From: Sipunculus nudus
Taxonomy: Eukaryota > Annelida > Sipuncula > Golfingiida > Sipunculidae
Assembly: GCA_026874595.1 (NCBI GenBank)
Contig: CM049315.1
Location: 63,237,389 to 63,301,388, forward strand
Direction of reading: 5' to 3'
Length of the DNA: 64,000 nucleotides
Positions 1 through 11,036 of the stretch are shown one piece after another (the first letter of the stretch is position 1; each line of letters begins with the position of its first letter). The notes beneath the pieces are model-generated. The model was not told where the DNA came from and did no database searches. It was given only the letters and a program-made list of their open reading frames with translations. The position numbers were made by a program, and so were the translations under genes.

Positions 1-14
1 AAAGAAGCGTTTTA

Positions 15-22
15 GAAGCTTC
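15..22. repeat. HindIII-containing palindrome GAAGCTTC (example)
   Basis: The 8-bp palindrome gaagcttc contains a HindIII site and lies at a fixed place in the monomer. It is present in a large share of monomers, while W types have gaagctcc and S or R types have tagcttca or aaacttca. Digestion with HindIII should give a ladder of about 129-bp multiples, a classic satellite signature. Confidence 0.9.
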
Positions 23-247
23 ATCAGGCCACTAAGAACCAGTTATAAACGTCTTTTACGCCGAAATCAGCTCGTTTTTTTCGTAATACAAGATCGTGAT
101 TTGTGCAGAAACGGCTGATTTAAACTGCAATAGAAGCGTTTTAATAGCTTCATTAGGCCATTTAGAAATTGGTAAAAACGTAGCTCTTGCTAAAATCCGA
201 TCGGTTTCGCGTAATACAACATCGTGTTGTGCAAAATAGAAGATTAA

Positions 248-266
248 AATTGCAAAAGAAGCAATT
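248..266. repeat. Inverted repeat AATTGC-N7-GCAATT (example)
   Basis: Bases 248-253 (aattgc) and 261-266 (gcaatt) are perfect reverse complements separated by aaaagaa, giving a 6-bp stem with a 7-nt loop. The element is present in most W- and F-type monomers at the same position, for example in 314-442 and 443-571. In others it is destroyed by changes such as cgttttag, which replaces caattcag. No function is known; such stems could form hairpins in single-stranded DNA or RNA. Confidence 0.85.
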
Positions 267-442
267 CAGAAGCTCCATTAGGCCATTTAGAACCGGGTAC
301 AAACATCGATCTCGCCGAAATCAGCTAGGTTTTTGGCTAATTCAGGAACGTGTGTTGTGCAAAAATTACAGATTTAAATTGCAAAAGAAGCAATTCAGAA
401 GCTCCATTAGGCCATTTAGAACCGGGTACAAACATCGATCTC

Positions 443-571
443 GCCGAAATCAGCTAGGTTTTTGCCTAATTCATGATCGTGTGTTGTGCAAAAATTGCAG
501 ATTTAAATTGCAAAAGAAGCAATTCAGAAGCTTCATTAGGCCGTTTAGAACCAGATACAAACATCTTTTAC
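443..571 (+). repeat. Reference monomer, 129 bp
   Basis: This is a clean example of the basic unit. It opens with the start box gccgaaatcag, followed by a short T-tract, then atcgtgtgttgtgcaaaa, the gatttaaattgc box, the inverted repeat aattgc/gcaatt, the palindrome gaagcttc, ttaggcc, and ends just before the next gccgaaatc at 572. It is flanked by monomers of exactly 129 bp on both sides (314-442 and 572-700). The boundary is arbitrary, as for any tandem repeat; I set it at the start box because that motif is the easiest to follow through the array. Confidence 0.95.
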
Positions 572-1457
572 GCCGAAATCAGCTCGGTTTTTGCGTAATA
601 CAAAATCGTGTGTTGTGCAAAGATGACCGATTTAAACTGGGAAAGAAGCGATTCAAAAGCTTTATTAGTCGACTTAAAACCCGTTACAACCGTCGTTTTC
701 GCTGAAATAAGCTCGGTTTTTGCGTAGTACAAGATCGTGTGTTGGGCAAATATCACCGATTTAAACTGCGAGAGAAGAGATTCAATAGCTTCATAAGGCG
801 ACTTATAACCCGTTACAACCGTCGTTTTTGCCGAAATAAGCTCGGTTTTTCCGTAGTACAAGATCGTGTGTTGGGCAAATATCACCGATTAAAACTGCTA
901 AATAAGCATTTTAGAAACTTCATCAGGCCATTAAGAACCAGTTAGAAACGGTGTTTTTGCTGAAATCAGCTCGATTTTTTTAGCGTAATATAAGATCGTG
1001 TTTGTGCAAAAATGACCGATTTAAACTGCAAAAGAAGAGTTTAAGAAGCTTCAATAGGCCACTTCAAACCAGTTACAAAGATCTTTTTTGCCGAAATCGA
1101 CTCGGATTTTGCGTTATAATAGATCATGATTTGTGCAGAAATGGCCAGTTTAAACTGCGAAAGAAGCGTTTCAGAAACTTCATTAGGCGACTTAAAACCC
1201 GTTACAAAAGTCGTTTTCGCCGCAGTCAGCTGGGTTTTCGAGTACTACAAGATCGTGAGTTGTGCAAAAATGGCCGTTTAAATTGCAAATGAAGCGTTTT
1301 AATAGCTTCATCAGGCCATTTAAAACAAGTTACAAACGTCGTTTTTGCCGAAATCAGCAAGGTTTTCGCTTAATACAAGATCGCAGATTTAAATTGCAAA
1401 AGAATCAATTCAGGAGCTTTATTAGGCCATTTAGAACCAGATACCAACGTCTTTTTT
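572..1457 (+). repeat. S block, copy 1 (7 monomers incl. 111-bp monomer)
   Basis: A run of divergent monomers starting at 572, 701, 830, 959, 1090, 1219 and 1347. Markers are ttgggcaaatatcaccgatt (two monomers), tttttagcgtaatataaga, and a final 111-bp monomer (1347-1457) in which about 18 bp is missing between aagatcg and cagattt. The block is stable in order and is found six times in the window, so it tags the ancestral long HOR. The other copies are near 3,898, 11,682, 15,912, 24,664 and 43,989. Confidence 0.93.
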
Positions 1458-1886
1458 GCCAAAATCAGATCGGTTTTTGCGTAATACAAGACCGTGTTTT
1501 GTGCAAAGATGACCGATTTCAACTGCCAAGGAAGCCTTTTAGAAGCTTCATCAGGCCATCAAGAACCAGTTAGCAACGTCGTTTTTGCTGAAATCAGCTC
1601 GATTTTTTGCGTAATACAAAATCGTGTGTTGTGCAAAGATGACCGATTTAAACTGCTAAAGAAGCGTTTTAGAAGCTTCATCAGGCCATTAAGAACCAGT
1701 TAGAAACGTCTTTTACGCCGAAATCAGCTGGTTTTTTTCGTAATACAAGATCGTGATTTGTGCAGAAACGGCTGATTTAAACTGCGATAGAAGCGTTTTA
1801 ATAGCTTCATTAGGCCATTTAGAAATTGGTAAAAACGTCGCTCTTGCAGAAATCAGATCGGTTTTCGCGTAATACAACATCGTGTT

Positions 1887-2894
1887 GTGCAAAATAGAAG
1901 ATTAAAATTGCAAAAGAAGCAATTCAGAAGCTCCATTAGGCCATTTAGAACCGGGTACAAACATCGATCTCGCCGAAATCAGCTAGGTTTTTGGCTAATT
2001 CAGGAACGTGTGTTGTGCAAAAATTACAGATTTCAATTGCAAAAGAAGCAATTCAGAAGCTTCATTACGCCGTTTAGAATCAGATACAAACGTCTGTTAC
2101 GACGAAATCAGCTCGGTTTTTTCGTAATACAAGATCGTGATTTGTGCAGAAACGGCTGAAATAAACTGCGATAGAAGCGTTTAAATAGCTTTATTAGGCC
2201 ATTTAGAAATTGTTAAAAACGTCGCTTTTGCTGAAATCAGATCGGTTTTCGCGTAATACAACATCGTGTTGTGCAAAATAGAAGATTAAAATTGCAAAAG
2301 AAGCAATTCAGAAGCTCCATTAGGCCATTTAGAACCGGGTACAAACATCGATCTCGCCGAAATCAGCTAGGTTTTTGGCTTATTCAGCAACGTGTGTTGT
2401 GCAAAAATTACAGATTTAAATTGCAAAAGAAGCAATTCAGAAGCTTCATTAGGCCGTTTAGAATCAGATACAAACGTCTTTTACGACGAAATCAGCTCGG
2501 TTTTTTCCTAATACAAGATCGTGATTTGTGCAGAAACGGCTAATATAAACTGCGATAGAAGCGTTTAAATAGCTTCATTATGCCATTTAGAAATTGTTAA
2601 AAACGTCGCTTTTGCTGAAATCAGATCGGTTTTCGCTTAGTACAAGATCGTGTTGTGCAAAAGAGAAGATTAAAATCGCAAAAGAAGCAATTCAGAAGCT
2701 CCATTAGGCCATTTAGAACCGGGTACAAACATCGATCTCGCCGAAATCAGCTAGGTTTTTCCCTAATTCATGATCGTGTGTTGTGCAAAAATTGCAGATT
2801 TAAATTGCAAAAGAAGCAATTCAGAAACTTTATTAGGCCGTTTAGAATAAGATACAAACGTCTTTTACGCCGAAATCAGCTCGTTTTTGCGTAA
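1887..2894 (+). repeat. 384-bp trimer sub-repeat (W-F-R monomers)
   Basis: Three monomer types recur in fixed order with a 384-bp period. The first (W) begins gtgcaaaatagaagattaaa and carries tttttggctaattcagg. The second (F) carries cgacgaaatcagctcggttt and ends with gatttgtgcagaaacgg. The third (R) carries agaaattgttaaaaacgtcg and the short junction cgtaatacaacatcgtg. Starts at 1887, 2271 and 2655 are exactly 384 bp apart. The same trimer recurs at 8946/9330, 10369/10753, 49168/49552, 56397/56781/57165, 59355/59739/60123 and 62314/62698/63082. It behaves as a cassette that is gained or lost whole between HOR units. Confidence 0.93.
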
Positions 2895-3897
2895 TACAAG
2901 ACCGTGTTTTGTGCAAAGATGACCGATTTAAACTGCCAAGGAAGCCTTTTAGAAGCTTCATCAGGCCATTAAGAACCAGTTAGCAACGTCGTTTTTGCTG
3001 AAATCAGCTCGATTTTTTGCGTAATACAAAATCGTGTGTTGTGCAAAGATGACCGATTTAAACTGCTTAAGAAGCGTTTTAGAAGCTTCATCAGGCCATT
3101 TAAAACCAGATACCAACGTCTTTTACGCCGGAATCAGCTCGGTTTTTGCGTAATACAAGACCGTGTTTTGTGCAAAGATGACCGATGTAAACGGCCTAGG
3201 AAGCCTTTTAGAAGCTTCATCAGGCCATCAAAAACCAGTTAGTAACGTCGTTTTTGCTGAAATCAGCTCGATTTTTTGCGTAATACAAAATCGTGTGTTG
3301 TGCAAAGATGACCGATTTAAACTGCTAAAGAAGCGTTTTAGAAGCTTCATCAGGCCATTAAGAACCAGTTAGAAACGTCTTTTACGCCGAAATCAGCTCT
3401 TTTTTTCGTAATACATGATCGTGATTTGTGCAGAAACGGCTGATTTAAACTGCGATAGAAGCGTTTTAATAGCTTCATTAGGCCATTTAGAAATTGGTAA
3501 AAACGTCGCTCTTGCTGAAATCAGATCGGTTTTCGCGTAATACAACATCGTGTTGTGCAAAATAGAAGATTAAAATTGCAAAAGAAGCAATTCAGAAGCT
3601 CCATTAGGCCATTTAGAACCGGGTACAAACATCGATCTCGCCGAAATCAGATAGGTTTTTGCCTAATTCAGGAACGTGTGTTGTGCAAAAATTACAGATT
3701 TAAATTGCAAAAGAAGCAATTCAGAAGCTCCATTAGGCCATTTAGAACCGGGTACAAACATCGATCTCGCCGAAATCAGCTAGGTTTTTGCCTAATTCAT
3801 GATCGTTTGTTGTGCAAAAATTGCAGATTTAAATTGCGAAAGAAGCAATTCAGAAGCTTCATTAGGCCGTTTAGAACCAGATACAAACATCTTTTAC

Positions 3898-4782
3898 GCC
3901 GAAATCAGCTCGGTTTTTGCGTAATACAAAATCGTGTGTTGTGCAAAGATGACCGATTTAAACTGGGAAAGAAGCGATTCAATAGCTTTATTAGTCGACT
4001 TAAAACCCGTTACAACCGTCGTTTTCGCTGAAATAAGCTCGGTTTTTGCGTAGTACAAGATCGTGTGTTGGGCAAATATCACCGATTTAAACTGCGAGAG
4101 AAGAGATTCAATAGCTTCATAAGGCGACTTATAACCCGTTACAACCGTCGTTTTCGCCGAAATAAGCTCGGTTTTGCGTAGTACAAGATCGTGTGTTGGG
4201 CAAATATCACCGATTAAAACTGCTAAATAAGCATTTTAGAAACTTCATCAGGCCATTAAGAACCAGTTAGAAACGGCGTTTTTGCTGAAATCAGCTCGAT
4301 TTTTTTAGCGTAATATAAGATCGTGTTTGTGCAAAAATGACCGATTTAAACTGCAAAAGAAGAGTTTAAGAAGCTTCAATAGGCCACTTCAAACCAGTTA
4401 CAAAGATCTTTTTTGCCGAAATCGACTCGGATTTTGCGTTATAATAGATCATGATTTGTGCAGAAATGGCCAGATTAAACTGCGAAAGAAGCGTTTCAGA
4501 AACTTCATTAGGCGACTTAAAACCCGTTACAAAAGTCGTTTTCGCCGCAGTCAGCTGGGATTTCGAGTACTACAAGATCGTGAGTTGTGCAAAAATGGCC
4601 GTTTAAATTGCAAATGAAGCGTTTTAATAGCTTCATCAGGCCATTTAAAACAAGTTACAAACGTCGTTTTTGCCGAAATCAGCAAGGTTTTCGCTTAATA
4701 CAAGATCGCAGATTTAAATTGCAAAAGAATCAATTCAGGAGCTTTATTAGGCCATTTAGAACCAGATACCAACGTCTTTTTC
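3898..4782 (+). repeat. S block, copy 2
   Basis: Same monomer order as 572-1457 at an offset of 3,325-3,326 bp. One T is missing in the T-tract near 4,172 (gctcggttttgcgtag), and this deletion is shared with the copy near 15,912. The block ends with the 111-bp monomer at 4672-4782. Two S blocks per long unit, about 3.3 kb apart here, show an older duplication inside the HOR. Confidence 0.92.
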
Positions 4783-7700
4783 GCCGAAATCAGATCGGTT
4801 TTTGCGTAATACAAGACCGTGTTTTGTGCAAAGATGACCGATTTCAACTGCCAAGGAAGCCTTTTAGAAGCTTCATCAGGCCATTAAGAACAAGTTTGCA
4901 ACGTCGTTTTTGCTGAAATCAGCTCGATTTTTTGCGTAACACAAAATCGTGTGTTGTGCAAAGATGACCGATTTAAACTGCTAAAGAAGCGTTTTAGAAG
5001 CTTCATCAGGCCATTAAGAACCAGTTAGAAACGTCTTTTACGCCGAAATGAGCTCGTTTTTTCGTAATACAAGATCGTGATTTGTGCAGAAACGGCTGAT
5101 TTAAACTGCGATAGAAGCATTTTAATAGCTTCATTAGGCCATTTAGAAATTGGTAAAAAACGTCGCTCTTGCAGAAATCAGATCGGTTTTCGCGTAATAC
5201 AACATCGTGTTGTGCAAAATAGAAGATTAAAATTGCAAAAGAAGCAATTCAGAAGCTCCATTAGGCCATTTAGAACCGGGTACAAACATCGATCTCGCCG
5301 AAATCAGCTAGGTTTTTGGCTAATTCAGGAACGTGTGTTGTGCAAAAATTTCAGATTTCAATTGCAAAAGAAGCAATTCAAAAGCTTCATTAGGCCGTTT
5401 AGATTCAGATACAAACGTCTGTTACGACGAAATCAGCTCGGTTTTTTCGTAATTCAAGATCGTGATTTGTGCAGAAACGGCTGAAATAAACTGCGATAGA
5501 AGCGTTTAAATAGCTTCATTAGGCCATTTAGAAATTGTTAAAAACGTCGCTTTTGCTGAAATCAGATCGGTTTTCGCGTAATACAACATCGTGTTGTGCA
5601 AAATAGAAGATTAAAATTGCAAAAGAAGCAATTCAGAAGCTCCATTAGGCAATTTAGAAGCGGGTACAAACATCGATCTCGCCGAAATCAGCTAGGTTTT
5701 TGGCTAATTCAGGAACGTGTGTTGTGCAAAAATTACAGATTTCAATTGCAAAAGAAGCAATTCAGAAGCTTCATTAGGCCGTTTAGAATCAGATACAAAC
5801 GTCTTTTACGACGAAATCAGCTCGGTTTTTTCCTAATACAAGATCGTGATTTGTGCAGAAACGGCTAATATAAACTGCGATAGAAGCGTTTAAATAGCTT
5901 CATTATGCCATTTAGAAATTGTTAAAAACGTCGCTTTTGCTGAAATCAGATCGGTTTTCGCTTAGTACAAGATCGTGTTGTGCAAAAAGAGAAGATTAAA
6001 ATTGCAAAAGAAGCAATTCAGAACCTCCATTAGGCCATTTAGAACCGGGTACAAACATCGATCTCGCCGAAATCAGCTCGATTTTTTTTTGCGTAATGCA
6101 AGATCGTGTTTGTGCAAATATTGCAGATTTAAATTGCAAAAGAATCAATTCAGGAGCTTTATTAGGCCATTTAAAACCAGATACCAACGTCTTTTCCGCC
6201 GGAATCAGCTCGGTTTTTGCGTAATACAAGACCGTGTTTTGTGCAAAGATGACCGATGTAAACGGCCTAGGAAGCCTTTTAGAAGCTTCATCAGGCCATC
6301 AAAAACCAGTTAGTAACGTCGTTTTTGCTGAAATCAGCTCGATTTTTTGCGTAATACAAAATCGTGTGTTGTGCAAAGATGACCGATTTAAACTGCTAAA
6401 GAAGCGTTTTAGAAGCTTCATCAGGCCATTAAGAACCAGTTAGAAACGTCTTTTACGCCGAAATCAGCTCTTTTTTTCGTAATACATGATCGTGATTTGT
6501 GCAGAAACGGCTGATTTAAACTGCGATAGAAGCGTTTTAATAGCTTCATTAGGCCATTTAGAAATTGTTAAAAACGTCGCTCTTGCTGAAATCAGATCGG
6601 TTTTCGCGTAATACAACATCGTGTTGTGCAAAATAGAAGATTAAAATTCCAAAAGAAGCAATTCAGAAGCTCCATTAGGCCATTTAGAACCGGATACAAG
6701 CATCCATCTCGCCGAAATCAGCTAGGTTTTTGGCTAATTCAGGAACGTGTGTTGTGCAAAAATTACAGATTTCAATTGCAAAAGAAGCAATTCAGAAGCT
6801 TCATTAGGCCGTTTAGAATCAGATACAAACGTCTTTTACGACGAAATCAGCTCGGTTTTTTCCTAATACAAGATCGTGATTTGTGCAGAAACGGCTAATA
6901 TAAACTGCGATAGAAGCGTTTAAATAGCTTCATTAGGCCATTTAGAAATTGTTAAAAACGTCGCTCTTGCTGAAATCAGATCGGTTTTCGCGTAGTACAA
7001 GATCGTGTCTTGTGCAATGATCACCGATTTAAACTGCGAAAGAAGCCTTTTAGAAGCTTCATCAGGCCATTAAGAACCAGTTAGAAACGTCGTTTTTGCT
7101 GAAATCAGCTCGATTTTCTTGCGTAATGCAAGATCGTGTTTGTGCAAATATTGCAGATTTAAATTGTAAAAGAATCAATTCAGGAGCTTTATTAGACCAT
7201 TTAGATCCAGATACCAACGTCTTTTTCGCCGAAATCAGCTCGTTTTTGCGTAATACAAGACCGTGTTTTGTGCAAAGATGACCGATTTAAACTGACAAGG
7301 AAGCCTTTTAGAAGCTTCATCAGGCCATTAAGAACCAGTTAGCAACGTCGTTTTTGCTGAAATCAGCTCGATTTTTTGCGTAATACAAAATCGTGTGTTG
7401 TGCAAAGATGACCGATTTAAACTGCTTAAGAAGCGTTTTAGAAGCTTCATCAGGCCATTGAGAACCAGTTAGAAACGTCTTTTACGCCGAAATCAGCTCG
7501 TTTTTTTCGTAATACAAGATCGTGATTTGTGCAGAAACGGCTGATTTAAACTGCGATAGAAGCGTTTTAATAGCTTCATTAGGCCATTTAGAAATTGGTA
7601 AAATCGTCGCTCTTGCTGAAATCAGATCGGTTTTTGCGTAATACAAGATCGTGTTTTGTGCAAAGATGACCGATTTAAACTGCTAAAGAAGCGTTTTAGA

Positions 7701-9656
7701 AGCTTCATCAGGCCACTAAGAACCAGTTAGAAACGTCTTTTACGCCGAAGTCAGCTCGTTTTTTTCGTAATACAAGATCGTGATTTGTGCAGAAACGGCT
7801 GATTTAAACTGCAATAGAAGCGTTTTAATAGCTTCATTAGGCCATTTAGAAATTGGTTAAAACGTCGCTCTTGCTGAAATCAGATCGGTTTTCGCGTAAT
7901 ACAACATCGTGTTGTGCAAAATAGAAGATTAAAATTGCAAAAGAAGCAATTCAGAAGCTCCATTAGGCCATTTAGAACCGGGTACAAACATCGATCTCGC
8001 CGAAATCAGATAGGTTTTTGGCTATTTCAGGAACGTGTGTTGTGCAAAAATTACAGATTTCAATTGCAAAAGAAGCAATTCAGAAGCTTCATTAGGCCGT
8101 TTAGAATCAGATACAAACGTCTTTTACGACGAAATCAGCTCGGTTTTTTCGTAATACAAGATCGTGATTTGTGCAGAAACGGCTGATATAAACTGCGATA
8201 GAAGCGTTTAAATAGCTTCATTAGGCCATTTAGAAATTGTTAAAAACGTCGCTTTTGCTGAAATCAGATCGGTTTGCGCGTAGTACAAGATCGTGTTGTG
8301 CAAAATAGAAGATTAAAATTGCAAAAGAAGCAATTCAGAAGCTCCATTAGGCCATTTAGAACCTGGTACAAACATCGATCTCGTCTAAATCAGATTGGTT
8401 TTTTGCCTAATTCATGATCGTGTGTTGTGCAAAAATTGCAGATTTAAATTGCAAAAGAAGCAATTCAGAAGCTTCATTCGGCCGTTTAGAACCAGATACA
8501 AACATCTTTTACGCCGAAATCAGCTCGGTTTTTGCGTAATACAAGATCGTGTTTTGTGCAAAGATGACCGATTTAAACTGCAAAAGAAGCGTTTAAGAAG
8601 CTTTATCAGGCCATTAAGAATCAGTTAGGAACGTCGTCTTTGCTGAAATCAGCTCGGTTTTTTTTTTGCGTAATATAAGATCGTGTGTTGTGCAAAGATG
8701 ATGATTTAAACTGCAAAAGAAGCGTTTGAGAAACTTCATTAGGCCATTTAGAACCAGTTAAAAATGTCGTTTTTTTGCCGAAATCAGCTCGGTTTTTGCG
8801 TAATATAGGATCCTGTTTTGTGCAAAATGGCCAATTTAAACTGCGATAGAAGCGTTTTAATAGCTTCATTAGGCCATTTAGAAATTGGTAAAAACGTCGC
8901 TCTTGCGGAAATCAAATCGGTTTTCGCGTAATACAACATCGTGTTGTGCAAAATAGAAGATTAAAATTGCAAAAGAAGCAATTCAGAAGCTCCATTAGGC
9001 CATTTAGAACCGGGTACAAACATCGATCTCGCCGAAATCAGCTAGGTTTTTGGCTAATTCAGGAACGTGTGTTGTGCAAAAATTACAGATTTCAATTGCA
9101 AAAGAAGCAATTCAGAAGCTTCATTAGGCTGTTTAGAATCAGATGCAAACGTCTTTTACGACGAAATCAGCTCGGTTTTTTCGTAATACAAGATCGTGAT
9201 TTGTGCAGAAACGGCTAATATAAACTGCGATAGAAGCGTTTAAATAGCTTCATTATGCCATTTAGAAATTGTTAAAAACGTCGCTTTTGCTGAAATCAGA
9301 TCGGTTTTCGCATAGTACAAGATCGTGTTGTGCAAAAGAGAAGATTAAAATTGCAAAAGAAGCAATTCAGAAGCTCCATTAGGCCATTTAGAACCGGGTA
9401 CAAACATCGATCTCGCCGAAATCAGCTAGGTTTTTCCCTAATTCATGATCGTGTGTTGTGCAAAAATTGCAGATTTAAATTGCAAAAGAAGCAATTCAGA
9501 AACTTTATTAGGCCGTTTAGAATCAGATACAAACGTCTTTTACGCCGAGATCAGCTTGGTTTTTGCGTAATACAAGATCGTGTTTTGTGCAAAGATGACC
9601 GATTTAAACTGCTAAAGAAGCGTTTTAGAAGCTTCATCAGGCAATTAAGAAGTTAG

Positions 9657-9667
9657 AAACGTCGTTT
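9657..9667. repeat. Junction dyad AAACG-T-CGTTT (example)
   Basis: An 11-bp interrupted palindrome centred on T at 9,662 sits at the monomer junction, just before the start box. Variants keep the two half-sites well (aaacgtcgtttttgc, taaaaacgtcgcttttgc), while cgtcttttacgcc and catcgatctcgcc monomers lose one half. A repeated dyad of this kind is what a dimeric DNA-binding protein would recognise, but no binding site is established. Confidence 0.7.
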
Positions 9668-10074
9668 TTGCTAAAATCAGCTCGATTTTATAGCGTAATA
9701 TAAGATGGTGTTTGTCCAAAGATGACCGATTTAAACTGCAAAAGAAGCAATTCAGAAGCTCCATCAGGCCATTAAGAACCTGGTACAAACATCGATCTCG
9801 CCTAAATCAGCTGGGTTTTTTGCCTAATTCATGATCGTGTGTTGTGCAAAAATTGCAGATTTAAATTGCATTAGAAGCATTTCAGAAGCTTCATTAGGCC
9901 GTTTAGAACCAGATACAAACATCTTTTACGCCGAAATCAGCTCGGTTTTTGCGTAATACAAGATCGTGTTTTGTGCAAAGATGACCGATTTAAACTGCAA
10001 AAGAAGCGTTTAAGAAGATTTTTCAGGTCATTAAGAATCAGTTAGGAACGTCGTTTGTGCTGAAATCAGCTCGG

Positions 10075-10089
10075 TTTTTTTTTTTTTTT
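10075..10089 (+). repeat. Expanded T-tract (T15) inside a monomer
   Basis: The T-tract after ctcgg is usually 5-6 bases. In one monomer lineage (followed by gcgtaatataagatcgtg) it is expanded and variable: T15 here, T10 at 8,658-8,667, T13 at 22,224-22,236, T13 at 29,043-29,055, T12 at 33,430-33,441, T10 at 39,874-39,883 and 41,294-41,303, T11 at 46,431-46,441, T10 at 50,300-50,309 and T8 at 52,111-52,118. At about 20,670 the tract is interrupted by an A. Homopolymer sequencing error could contribute. Confidence 0.88.
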
Positions 10090-10837
10090 GCGTAATATAA
10101 GATCGTGTGTTGTGCAAAGATGATGATTTAAACTGCAAAAGAAGCGTTTGAGAAACTTCATTAGGCCATTTAGAACCAGTTACAAATGTCGTTTTTTTTG
10201 CCGAAATCAGCTCGGTTTTTCCGTAATATAGGATCCTGTTTTGTGCAAAATGGCCGATTTAAACTGCGATAGAAGCGTTTTAATAGCTTCATTAGGCCAT
10301 TTAGAAATTGGTAAAAACGTCGCTCTTGCGGAAATCAAATCGGTTTTCGCGTAATACAACATCGTGTTGTGCAAAATAGAAGATTAAAATTGCAAAAGAA
10401 GCAATTCAGAAGCTCCATTAGGCCATTTAGAACCGGGTACAAACATCGATCTCGCCGAAATCAGCTAGGTTTTTGGCTAATTCAGGAACGTGTGTTGTGC
10501 AAAAATTACAGATTTCAATTGCAAAAGAAGCAATTCAGAAGCTTCATTCGGCCGTTTAGAATCAGATACAAACGTCTTTTACGACGAAATCAGCTCGGTT
10601 TTTTCCTAATACAAGATCGTGATTTCTGCAGAAACGGCTAATATAAACTGCGATAGAAGCGTTTAAATAGCTTCATTATGCCATTTAGAAATTGTTAAAA
10701 ACGTCGCTTTTGCTGAAATCAGATCGGTTTTCGCTTAGTACAAGATCGTGTTGTGCAAAAGAGAAGATTAAAATTGCAAAAGAAGCAATTCAGAAGCTCC
10801 ATTAGGCCATTTAGAACCGGGTACAAACATCGATCTC

Positions 10838-11036
10838 GCCGAAATCAGCTAGGTTTTTCCCTAATTCATAATCGTGTGTTGTGCAAAAATTGCAGATTTA
10901 AATTGCAAAAGAAGCAATTCAGAAACTTTATTAGGCCGTTTAGAATCAGATACAAACGTCTTTCGATTTAAACTGCTAAGGAAGCGTTTTAGAAGCTTCA
11001 TCAGGCCATTAAGAACCAGTTAGTAACGTCGTTCTT
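10838..11036 (+). repeat. Truncated monomer pair (59-bp internal deletion)
   Basis: The spacing between start boxes at 10,838 and 11,037 is 199 bp, where two monomers should give 258. The junction reads acaaacgtcttt then cgatttaaactgc near 10,961-10,965. The start box, T-tract and tgtgcaaagatgac box of one monomer are missing. The homologous place in copy 2 (about 23,100-23,190) is intact, so this is a deletion private to copy 1, lying just before the boundary with copy 2. Confidence 0.92.

Noticed and set aside
521-545. Telomeric hexamer TTAGGC
   Set aside because: cattaggcc contains ttaggc once per monomer in many copies. It is never in tandem, so it is not telomeric.
187-705. 172-codon plus-strand open frame, and about 150 similar frames
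   Set aside because: The frames are produced by a stop-poor monomer whose length is a multiple of three. Frames are open on both strands together, starts are mostly alternative codons inside the repeat, and sister monomers carry stops or frameshifts. No known domain is visible.
568-885. Minus-strand 105-codon open frame with 43-residue periodicity
   Set aside because: It overlaps plus-strand open frames built from the same monomers and stops at monomer family changes; it is the antisense reading of the satellite.
1120-1135. Promoter-like TATAAT in gcgttataatagatc
   Set aside because: The motif occurs at the same place in every S and D monomer with no matching -35 element, gene or start site downstream; it is chance within an AT-rich repeat.
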